From assembly GCF_030254825.1 (NCBI RefSeq), contig NC_083365.1:2048501-2112500 (forward strand): a stretch of 64,000 nt of DNA. Reading direction: 5' to 3'. Every line of letters starts with the position of its first letter. Positions within the stretch are counted from its first letter, which is position 1. This DNA is from Meriones unguiculatus. Taxonomy: Eukaryota; Chordata; Mammalia; Rodentia; Muridae. Positions 51,701 to 62,925 of this stretch are shown here, piece after piece. Under the pieces are notes generated by a model. That model was given only the letters and a program-made list of their open reading frames with translations. It had not been told where the DNA came from and did not search any database. Position numbers and translations under genes: made by a program.

Positions 51701-52120
51701 AGTATGTACAAACCCGCTTGCATCGAAATGACTCCAGAACACTTAAAAACCCGCTTGCAACGAAATGACTCCAGAGCACTTAAAAAACCCGCGTCCAGTT
51801 AAATGTCAGAGAAGTATGTAAAAACCCGCTTGCAACGAAATGACTCCAGAGCACGTAAAAACCCGCTTGCAACGAAATGACTCCAGAGTACTTAAAAATA
51901 CGCTTGCACCGAAATGCCTCCAGAGCACTTAAAAAACCCGCTTCCAGTGAAATGTCTGAGAAGTACTTCAAAACCCGCTTGCAACGAAATGACTCCAGAA
52001 CACGTAAAAACCCGCTTGCAACGAAATGACGCCAGAGCACTTAAAAACCCGCTCTCAACGAAATGAGTCCAGAACACTTAAAAACCCGCTCTCAACGAAA
52101 TGAGTCCAGAACACTTAAAA
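48780..52120 (+). repeat. Displaced copy of the 11.70-15.04 kb block
   Basis: Landmarks at 11,769, 11,954, 12,251, 12,769, 12,955, 13,290, 13,810, 14,107, 14,515, 14,701 and 14,813 all recur exactly 37,079 bp later. The block includes the internal 1,856-bp duplication (49,330 to 51,186). Past about 52,120 the offset falls to 36,820, a loss of 259 bp or seven monomers. Confidence 0.85.
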
Positions 52121-53698
52121 ACCCGCTTGCAACGAAATGACTCCAGTGCACTTAAAAACCCGCTTGCAACGAAATGACTCCAGAGCACTTAAAAAACCCG
52201 CTTCCAGTGAAATGTCTGAGAATACGTAAAAACCCGCTTGCAACGAAATGACTCCAGAGCACGTAAAAACCCGCTTGCAACGAAATGACTCCAGAACACT
52301 TAAAAACCCGCTTGCATCGAAATGACTCCAGAGCACTTAAAAAACCCGCTTCCAGTGAAATGTCTGAGAAGTATGTAAAAACCCGCTTGCAACGAAATGA
52401 CTCCAGAGCACGTAAAAACCCGCTTGCAACGAAATGACTCCAGAGCACTTAAAAAACTCGCTTCCAGTTAAATGTCAGAGAAGTATGTAAAAACCCGCTT
52501 GCAACAAAATGACTCCAGAGCACGTAAAAACCCGCTTGTAACGAAATAATTCCAGAGCACTTAAAAACCCGCTTGCAACGAAATGACTCCAGAGTACTTA
52601 AAAACCCGCTTGCAACATAATGACTCCAGAGTACTTAAAAAACCCGCTTCCAGTGAAATTTCTGAGAAGTATGTAAAAACGCGCTTGCAACGAAATGACT
52701 CCAGAGTACTTAAAAACCCGCTTGCAACATAATGACTCCAGAGTACTTAAAAAACCCGCTTCCAGTGAAATTTCTGAGAAGTATGTAAAAACGCGCTTGC
52801 AACGAAATGACTCCAGAACACTTAAAAACCCGCTTGCAACGAAATGACTTCAGAGCACTTAAAAAACCCGCTTCCAGTGAAATGTCTGAGAAGTATGTAA
52901 AAACCCGCTTGCAACGAAATGACTCCAGAACACATAAAAACCCGCTTGCAACGAAATGACTCCAGAGCACTTAAAAACCCGCTTACAACGAAATGTCTTC
53001 AGAGCACTTAAAAACCCACTTGCAACGAAATGACTCCAGAACACTTAAAAACCGGCTTGCAACGAAATGACTCCAGAGCACTTAAAAACCCGCTTGCAAC
53101 GAAATGACTCCAGAGCAAGTAAAAACCCGCTTGCAACGAAATGACTCCAGAGAAATTAAAAACCCGCTTGCAACGAAATGACTCCAGAGCACTTAAAAAC
53201 CCGCTTGCAACGAAATGACTCCAGAGCACTTAAAAACCCGCTTGCAACGAAATGACTCCAGAGCACTTAAAAACCCGCTTGCAACGAAATGACTCCAGAG
53301 CACTTAAAAACCCGCTTGCAACGAAATGACTCCAGAGCACTTAAAAACCCGCTTGCAACGAAATGATTCCAGAGCACTTAAAAACCCGCTTGCAACGAAA
53401 TGACTCCAGAGTACTTAAAAACCCACTTGCAACGAAATGACTCCAGAGTACTTAAAAAACCCGCTTCCAGTGAAATTTCTGAGAAGTATGTAAAAACCCG
53501 CTTGCAACGAAATGATTCCAGAACACTTAAAAACCCGCTTGCAACGAAATGACTCCAGAGCACTTAAAAACCCGCTTACAACGAAATGTCTTCAGAGCAC
53601 TTAAAAACCCGCTTGCAACGAAATGACGCCAGAACACTTAAAAACCCGCTTGCAACGAAATGACTCCAGAGAAATTAAAAACCCGCTTGCAACGAAAT
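51433..53698 (+). repeat. 2,266-bp tandem duplication, copy 1
   Basis: Landmarks at 51,594, 51,780, 52,115 and 52,152 recur 2,266 bp later. From 52,710 onward they recur 2,154 bp later. The 112-bp change is the extra local duplication at 52,591-52,814, found only in this copy. Confidence 0.85.
52591..52814 (+). repeat. 112-bp (three-monomer) local tandem duplication
   Basis: Two identical-looking 112-bp stretches lie at 52,591-52,702 and 52,703-52,814. Each holds agagtacttaaaaac, a gcaacataatg monomer, an aaatttctg type B unit and gtaaaaacgcgc. The paralogous copy at 54.86 kb has the stretch once. Confidence 0.9.
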
Positions 53699-55810
53699 GA
53701 CTCCAGAGCACTTAAAAACCCGCTTGAAACGAAATGACTCCAGAGCACTTAAAAACCCGCTTGCAACGAAATGAATCCAGAGCACTCAAAAACCCGCTTG
53801 CAACGAAATGACTCCAGAGCACTTAAAAACCCGCTTGCAACGAAATGATTCCAGAGCACCTAAAAACCCGCTTGCAACGAAATGACTCTAGAGTACTGAA
53901 AAACCCGCTTGCAACGAAATGACTCAAGAGCACTTAAAAAACCCGCTTCCAGTGAAATTTCTGAGAAGTATGTACAAACCCGCTTGCATCGAAATGACTC
54001 CAGAACACTTAAAAACCCGCTTGCAACGAAATGACTCCAGAGCACTTAAAAAACCCGCGTCCAGTTAAATGTCAGAGAAGTATGTAAAAACCCGCTTGCA
54101 ACGAAATGACTCCAGAGCACGTAAAAACCCGCTTGCAACGAAATGACTCCAGAGTACTTAAAAATACGCTTGCACCGAAATGCCTCCAGAGCACTTAAAA
54201 AACCCGCTTCCAGTGAAATGTCTGAGAAGTACTTCAAAACCCGCTTGCAACGAAATGACTCCAGAACACGTAAAAACCCGCTTGCAACGAAATGACGCCA
54301 GAGCACTTAAAAACCCGCTCTCAACGAAATGAGTCCAGAACACTTAAAAACCCGCTCTCAACGAAATGAGTCCAGAACACTTAAAAACCCGCTTGCAACG
54401 AAATGACTCCAGTGCACTTAAAAACCCGCTTGCAACGAAATGACTCCAGAGCACTTAAAAAACCCGCTTCCAGTGAAATGTCTGAGATTACGTAAAAACC
54501 CGCTTGCAACGAAATGACTCCAGAGCACGTAAAAACCCGCTTGCAACGAAATGACTCCAGAACACTTAAAAACCCGCTTGCATCGAAATGACTCCAGAGC
54601 ACTTAAAAAACCCGCTTCCAGTGAAATGTCTGAGAAGTATGTAAAAACCCGCTTGCAACGAAATGACTCCAGAGCACGTAAAAACCCGCTTGCAACGAAA
54701 TGACTCCAGAGCACTTAAAAAACTCGCTTCCAGTTAAATGTCAGAGAAGTATGTAAAAACCCGCTTGCAACAAAATGACTCCAGAGCACGTAAAAACCCG
54801 CTTGTAACGAAATAATTCCAGAGCACTTAAAAACCCGCTTGCAACGAAATGACTCCAGAGTACTTAAAAACCCGCTTGCAACATAATGACTCCAGAGTAC
54901 TTAAAAAACCCGCTTCCAGTGAAATTTCTGAGAAGTATGTAAAAACGCGCTTGCAACGAAATGACTCCAGAACACTTAAAAACCCGCTTGCAACGAAATG
55001 ACTTCAGAGCACTTAAAAAACCCGCTTCCAGTGAAATGTCTGAGAAGTATGTAAAAACCCGCTTGCAACGAAATGACTCCAGAACACATAAAAACCCGCT
55101 TGCAACGAAATGACTCCAGAGCACTTAAAAACCCGCTTACAACGAAATGTCTTCAGAGCACTTAAAAACCCACTTGCAACGAAATGACTCCAGAACACTT
55201 AAAAACCCGCTTGCAACGAAATGACTCCAGAGCACTTAAAAACCCGCTTGCAACGAAATGACTCCAGAGCAAGTAAAAACCCGCTTGCAACGAAATGACT
55301 CCAGAGAAATTAAAAACCCGCTTGCAACGAAATGACTCCAGAGCACTTAAAAACCCGCTTGCAACGAAATGACTCCAGAGCACTTAAAAACCCGCTTGCA
55401 ACGAAATGACTCCAGAGCACTTAAAAACCCGCTTGCAACGAAATGACTCCAGAGCACTTAAAAACCCGCTTGCAACGAAATGACTCCAGAGCACTTAAAA
55501 ACCCGCTTGCAACGAAATGATTCCAGAGCACTTAAAAACCCGCTTGCAACGAAATGACTCCAGAGTACTTAAAAACCCACTTGCAACGAAATGACTCCAG
55601 AGTACTTAAAAAACCCGCTTCCAGTGAAATGTCTGAAAAGTATGTAAAAACCCGCTTGCAACGAAATGACTCCAGAACACGTAAAAACCCGCTTGCAACA
55701 AAATGACTCCAGAGCACTTAAAAACCCGCTTACAATGAAATGTCTTCAGAGCACTTAAAAACCCGCTTGCAACGAAATGACGCCAGAACACTTAAAAACC
55801 CGCTTGCAAC
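53699..55810 (+). repeat. 2,266-bp tandem duplication, copy 2
   Basis: This is the second copy of 51.43-53.65 kb without the 112-bp extra. One marker substitution is gagattacgt near 54,487 against gagaatacgt near 52,221. Near 55,630 the type B unit reads aaatgtctgaaaag where copy 1 has aaatttctgagaag. Confidence 0.83.
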
Positions 55811-58800
55811 GAAAAGAATCCAGAGCACTTAAAAACCCGCTTGCAACGAAATGACTCCAGAGCACTTAAAAACCCGCTTTCAACGAAATGACTCCAGAGC
55901 ACTTAAAAACCCGCTTGCAACGAAATGACTCCAGAGTACTTAAAAACCCACTTGCAACGAAATGACTCCAGAGTACTTAAAAAACCCGCTTCCAGTGAAA
56001 TTTCTGAGAAGTATGTAAAAACCCGCTTGCAACGAAATGACTCCAGAACAGTTAAAAACCCGCTTGCAACGAAATGACTTCAGAGCACTTAAAAAACCCG
56101 CTTCCAGTGAAATGTCTGAGAAGTATGTAAAAACCCGCTTGCAACGAAATGACTCCAGAACACGTAAAAACCCGCTTGCAACGAAATGACTCCAGAGCAC
56201 TTAAAAACCCGCTTGCAACGAAATGACTCCAGAACACTTAAAAAACCGCTTGCAACGAAAAGACTCCAGAGCACTTAAAAACCCGCTTGCAACGAAATGA
56301 CTCCAGAGCACTTAAAAACCCGCTTGCAACGAAATGACGCCAGAACACTTAAAAACCCGCTTGCAACGAAAAGAATCCAGAGCACTTAAAAACCCGCTTG
56401 CAACGAAATGACTCCAGAGCACTTAAAAACCCGCTTTCAACGAAATGACTCCAGAGCACTTAAAAACCCGCTTGCAACGAAATGACTTCAGAGCACTTAA
56501 AAAACCCGCTTCCAGTGAAATATCTGAGAAGTATGTAAAAACCCGCTTGCAACGAAATGACTCCAGAACACGTAAAAACCCGCTTGCAACGAAATGACTC
56601 CAGAGCACTTAAAAACCCGCTTGCAACGAAATGACTCCAGAACACTTAAAAAACCGCTTGCAACGAAAAGACTCCAGAGCACTTAAAAACCCGCTTGCAA
56701 CGAAATGACTCCAGAGCACTTAAAAACCCGCTTGCAACGAAATGACTCCAGAGCACTTAAAAACCCGCTTGCAACGAAATGACTCCAGAGCAAGTGAAAA
56801 CCCGCTTGCAACGAAATGACTCCAGAGAAATTAAAAACCCGCTTGCAACGAAATGACTCCAGAGCACTTAAAAACCCGCTTGCAACGAAATGACTCCAGA
56901 GCACTTAAAAACCCGCTTGCAACGAAATGACTCCAGAGAAATTAAAAACCCGCTTGCAACGAAATGACTCCAGAGCACTTAAAAACCCGCTTGCAACGAA
57001 ATGACTCCAGAGCACTTAAAAACCCGCTTGCAACGAAATGACTCCAGAGCACTCAAAAACCCGCTTCCAGTGAAATGTCTGAGAAGTATGTAAAAACCCG
57101 CTTGCAACTAAATGACTCCAGAGCACGTAAAAACCCGCCTGCAACGAAATGACTCCAGAGCACTTAAAAACCCGCTTGCAACGAAATGACTCCAGAGCAC
57201 ATAAAAACCCGCTTGCAACGAAATGACTCCAGAGCACTTAAAAACCCGCTTGCAACGAAATGACTCCAGAGCACTTAAAAACCCGCTTGCAACGAAATGA
57301 CTCCAGAGTACTTAAAAACCCGCTTGCAACGAAATGACTCCAGAGCACTCAAAAACCCGCTTCCAGTGAAATGTCTGAGAAGTATGTAAAAACCCGCTTG
57401 GAACGAAATGAATCCAGAGCACGTAAAAACCCGCTTGCAACGAAATGACTCCAGAGCACTTAAAAAACTCGCTTCCAGTTAAATGTCAGAGAAGTATGTA
57501 AAAACCCGCTTGCAACAAAATGACTCCAGAGCACGTAAAAACCCGCTTGCAACGAAATAATTCCAGAGCACTTAAAAACCCGCTTGCAACGAAATGACTC
57601 CAGAGTACTTAAAAACCCGCTTGCAACATAATGACTCCAGAGTACTTAAAAAACCCGCTTCCAGTGAAATTTCTGAGAAGTATGTAAAAACGCGCTTGCA
57701 ACGAAATGACTCCAGAACACTTAAAAACCCGCTTGCAATGAAATGACTTCAGAGCACTTAAAAAACCCGCTTCCAGTGAAATGTCTGAGAAGTATGTAAA
57801 AACCCGCTTGCAACGAAATGACTCCAGAACACATAAAAACCCGCTTGCAACGAAATGACTCCAGAGCACTTAAAAACCCGCTTACAACGAAATGTCTTCA
57901 GAGCACTTAAAAACCCACTTGCAACGAAATGACTCCAGAACACTTAAAAACCCGCTTGCAACGAAATGACTCCAGAGCACTTAAAAACCCGCTTGCAACG
58001 AAATGACTCCAGAGCACTTAAAAACCCGCTTGCAACGAAATGATTCCAGAGCACTTAAAAACCCGCTTGCAACGAAATGACTCCAGAGCACTTAAAAACC
58101 CGCTTGCAACGAAATGACTCCAGAGCACTTAAAAACCCGCTTGCAACGAAATGACTCCAGAGCACTTAAAAACCCGCTTGCAACGAAATGATTCCAGAGC
58201 ACTTAAAAACCCGCTTGCAACGAAATGACTCCAGAGTACTTAAAAACCCACTTGCAACGAAATGACTCCAGAGTACTTAAAAAACCCGCTTCCAGTGAAA
58301 TGTCTGAGAAGTATGTAAAAACCCGCTTGCAACGAAATGACTCCAGAACACGTAAAAACCCGCTTGCAACAAAATGACTCCAGAGCACTTAAAAACCCGC
58401 TTACAACGAAATGTCTTCAGAGCACTTAAAAACCCGCTTGCAACGAAATGACGCCAGAACACTTAAAAACCCGCTTGCAACGAAAAGAATCCAGAGCACT
58501 TAAAAACCCGCTTGCAACGAAATCACTCCAGAGTACTTAAAAACCCGCTTGCAACGAAATGACTCCATAGCACTTAAAAACCCGCTTGCAACGAAATGAC
58601 TCCAGAGTACTTAAAAAACCCACTTCCAGTGAAATGTCTGAGAAGTATGTAAAAACCCGCTTGCAACGAAATGACTCCAGAGCACGTAAAAACCCGCTTG
58701 CAACGAAATGACTCCAGAGCACTTAAAAACCCGCTTGCAACGAAATGACTCCAGAACACTTAAAAACCCGCTTGCATCGAAATGACTCCAGAGCACTTAA

Positions 58801-60800
58801 AAAACCCGCTTCCAGTGAAATGTCTGAGAAGTATGTAAAAACCCGCTTGCAACGAAATGACTCCAGAGCACGTAAAAACCCGCTTGCAACGAAATGACTC
58901 CAGAGCACTTAAAAAACTCGCTTCCAGTTAAATGTCAGAGAAGTATGTAAAAACCCGCTTGCAACAAAATGACTCCAGAGCACGTAAAAACCCGCTTGCA
59001 ACGAAATGATTCCAGAGCACTTAAAAACCCGCTTGCAACGAAATGACTCCAGAGTACTTAAAAACCCGCTTGCAACATAATGACTCCAGAGTACTTAAAA
59101 AACCCGCTTCCAGTGAAATTTCTGAGAAGTATGTAAAAACCCGCTTGCAACGAAATGACTCCAGAACACTTAAAAACCCGCTTGCAACGAAATGACTTCA
59201 GAGCACTTAAAAAACCCGCTTCCAGTGAAATGTCTGAGAAGTATGTAAAAACCCGCTTGCAACGAAATGACTCCAGAACACGTAAAAACCCGCTTGCAAC
59301 GAAATGACTCCAGAGCACTTAAAAACCCGCTTGCAACGAAATGACTCCAGAACACTTAAAAAACCGCTTGCAACGAAAAGACTCCAGAGCACTTAAAAAC
59401 CCGCTTGCAACGAAATGACTCCAGAGCACTTAAAAATCCGCTTGCAACGAAATGACTCCAGAGCACTTAAAAACCCGCTTGCAACGAAATGACTCCAGAG
59501 CAAGTAAAAACCCGCTTGCAACGAAATGACTCCAGAGCACTCAAAAACCCGCTTCCAGTGAAATGTCTGAGAAGTATGTAAAAACCCGCTTGCAACGAAA
59601 TGACTCCAGAGCACGTAAAAACCCGCCTGCAACGAAATGACTCCAGAGCACTTAAAAAACCCGCTTCCAGTGAAATGTCTGAGAAGTATATAAAAACCCG
59701 CTTGCAACGAAATGACTCCAGAGCACTTAAAAACCCGCTTGCAATGAAATGAATCCAGAGCACTCAAAAACCCGCTTGCAACGAAATGACTCCAGAGCAC
59801 TTAAAAACCCGCTTGCAACGAAATGATTCCAGAGCACCTAAAAACCCGCTTGCAACGAAATGACTCTAGAGTACTGAAAAACCCGCTTGCAACGAAATAA
59901 CTCAAGAGCACTTAAAAAACCCGCTTCCAGTGAAATTTCTGAGAAGTATGTACAAACCCGCTTGCATCGAAATGACTCCAGAACACTTAAAAACCCGCTT
60001 GCAACGAAATGACTCCAGAGCACTTAAAAAACCCACTTCCAGTGAAATGTCTGAGAAGTATGTAAAAACCCGCTTGCAACGAAATGACTCCAGAGCACTT
60101 AAAAAACCCGCTTCCAGTTAAATGTCAGAGAAGTATGTAAAAACCCGCTTGCAACAAAATGACTCCAGAGCTTTAAAAACCCGCTTCCAGTGAAATGTCT
60201 GAGAAGTACTTCAAAACCCGATTGCAACGAAATGACTCCAGAACACGTAAAAACCCGCTTGCAACGAAATGACGCCAGAGCACTTAAAAACCCGCTCTCA
60301 ACGAAATGAGTCCAGAACACTTAAAAACCCGCTCTCAACGAAATGAGTCCAGAACACTTAAAAACCCGCTTGCAACGAAAAGACTCCAGAGCACTTAAAA
60401 ACCCGCTTGCAACGAAATGACTCCAGAGCACTTAAAAACCCGCTTGCAACGAAATGACTCCAGAGCACTAAAAAACCCGCTTGCAACGAAATGACTCCAG
60501 AGCACATAAAAACCCGCTTGCAACGAAATGACTCCAGAGCACTTAAAAACCCGCTTGCAACGAAATGACTCCAGAGCACTTAAAAACCCGCTTGCAACGA
60601 AATGACTCCAGAGTACTTAAAAACCCGCTTGCAACGAAATGACTCCAGAGCACTTAAAAACCCGCTTGCAACGAAATGACTCCAGAGCACTTAAAAAACC
60701 CGCTTCCAGTGAAATGTCTGAGAATACGTAAAAACCCGCTTGCAACGAAATGACTCCAGAGCACGTAAAAACCCGCTTGCAACGAAATGACTCCAGAGCA
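55811..60800 (+). repeat. Mosaic tract of right-domain units
   Basis: These 5 kb hold rearranged pieces of the units described above and no gene. The aaatttctg and gtgaaatgtctg type B pairs recur at about 55.99-56.10 kb, 57.66-57.77 kb and 59.11-59.22 kb. Bases 58.54-58.91 kb match 19.23-19.60 kb. Bases 59.84-60.02 kb match the gtacaaaccc block seen at 14.5 and 51.6 kb. A shortened monomer (gagctttaaaaac, two bases lost) lies near 60,170. Confidence 0.72.
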
Positions 60801-62925
60801 CTTAAAAAACCCGCTTCCAGTGAAATGTCTGAGAAGTATATAAAGACCCGCTTGCAACGAAATGACTCCAGAGCAGGTAAAAACCCGCTTGCAACGAAAT
60901 GACTCCAGAGCACGTAAAAACCCGCTTGCAACGAAATGACTCCAGAGCACTTAAAAACCAGCTTGCAACGAAATGACTCCAGAGTACTTTAAAACCCGCT
61001 TGCAACGAAATTACTCCAGAGCACTTAAAAACCCGCTTGAAACGAAATGACTCCAGAGCACTTAAAAACCCGCTTGCAACGAAATGAATCCAGAGCACTC
61101 AAAAACCCGCTTGCAACGAAATGACTCCAGAGCACTTAAAAACCCGCTTGCAACGAAATGATTCCAGAGCACCTAAAAACCCGCTTGCAACGAAATGACT
61201 CTAGAGTACTGAAAAACCCGCTTGCAACGAAATGACTCAAGAGCACTTAAAAAACCCGCTTCCAGTGAAATTTCTGAGAAGTATGTACAAACCCGCTTGC
61301 ATCGAAATGACTCCAGAACACTTAAAAACCGGCTTGCAACGAAATGACTCCAGAGCACTTAAAAAACCCACTTCCAGTGAAATGTCTGAGAAGTATGTAA
61401 AAACCCTCTTGCAACGAAATGATTCCAGAGCACTTAAAAAACCCGCGTCCAGTTAAATGTCAGAGAAGTATGTAAAAACCCGCTTGCAACAAAATGACTC
61501 CAGAGCACGTAAAAACCCGCTTGCAACGAAATGACTCCAGAGTACTTAAAAATCCGCTTGCACCGAAATGCCTCCAGAGCACTTAAAAAACCCGCTTCCA
61601 GTGAAATGTCTGAGAAGTATATAAAAACCCGCTTGCAACGAAATGACTCCAGAGCAGGTAAAAACCCGCTTGCAACGAAATGACTCCAGAGCACGTAAAA
61701 ACCCGCTTGCAACGAAATGACTCCAGAGCACTTAAAAACCAGCTTGCAACGAAATGACTCCAGAGTACTTTAAAACCCGCTTGCAACGAAATTACTCCAG
61801 AGCACTTAAAAACCCGCTTGAAACGAAATGACTCCAGAGCACTTAAAAACCCGCTTGCAACGAAATGAATCCAGAGCACTCAAAAACCCGCTTGCAACGA
61901 AATGACTCCAGAGCACTTAAAAACCCGCTTGCAACGAAATGATTCCAGAGCACCTAAAAACCCGCTTGCAACGAAATGACTCTAGAGTACTGAAAAACCC
62001 GCTTGCAACGAAATGACTCAAGAGCACTTAAAAAACCCGCTTCCAGTGAAATTTCTGAGAAGTATGTACAAACCCGCTTGCATCGAAATGACTCCAGAAC
62101 ACTTAAAAACCCGCTTGCAACGAAATGACTCCAGAGCACTTAAAAAACCCACTTCCAGTGAAATGTCTGAGAAGTATGTAAAAACCCGCTTGCAACGAAA
62201 TGACTCCAGAGCACTTAAAAAACCCGCGTCCAGTTAAATGTCAGAGAAGTATGTAAAAACCCGCTTGCAACAAAATGACTCCAGAGCACGTAAAAACCCG
62301 CTTGCAACGAAATGACTCCAGAGTACTTAAAAATCCGCTTGCACCGAAATGCCTCCAGAGCACTTAAAAAACCCGCTTCCAGTGAAATGTCTGAGAAGTA
62401 CTTCAAAACCCGATTGCAACGAAATGACTCCAGAACACGTAAAAACCCGCTTGCAACGAAATGACGCCAGAGCACTTAAAAACCCGCTCTCAACGAAATG
62501 AGTCCAGAACACTTAAAAACCCGCTCTCAACGAAATGAGTCCAGAACACTTAAAAACCCGCTTGCAACGAAAAGACTCCAGAGCACTTAAAAACCCGCTT
62601 GCAACGAAATGACTCCAGAGCACTTAAAAACCCGCTTGCAACGAAATGACTCCAGAGCACTTAAAAACCCGCTTGCAACGAAATGACTCCAGAGCACATA
62701 AAAACCCGCTTGCAACGAAATGACTCCAGAGCACTTAAAAACCCGCTTGCAACGAAATGACTCCAGAGCACTTAAAAACCCGCTTGCAACGAAATGACTC
62801 CAGAGTACTTAAAAACCCGCTTGCAACGAAATGACTCCAGAGCACTTAAAAACCCGCTTGCAACGAAATGACTCCAGAGCACTTAAAAAACCCGCTTCCA
62901 GTGAAATGTCTGAGAATACGTAAAA
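60801..62925 (+). repeat. 781-bp and 1,299-bp tandem duplications, first copies
   Basis: Bases about 60.80-61.44 kb recur 781 bp later (60,802 to 61,583 and 61,173 to 61,954). Bases from about 61.63 kb recur 1,299 bp later (61,954 to 63,253 and 62,215 to 63,514). Type B units preceded by gcgtcc and the gctctcaacg pair at about 62.48-62.56 kb mark the unit. Confidence 0.8.
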
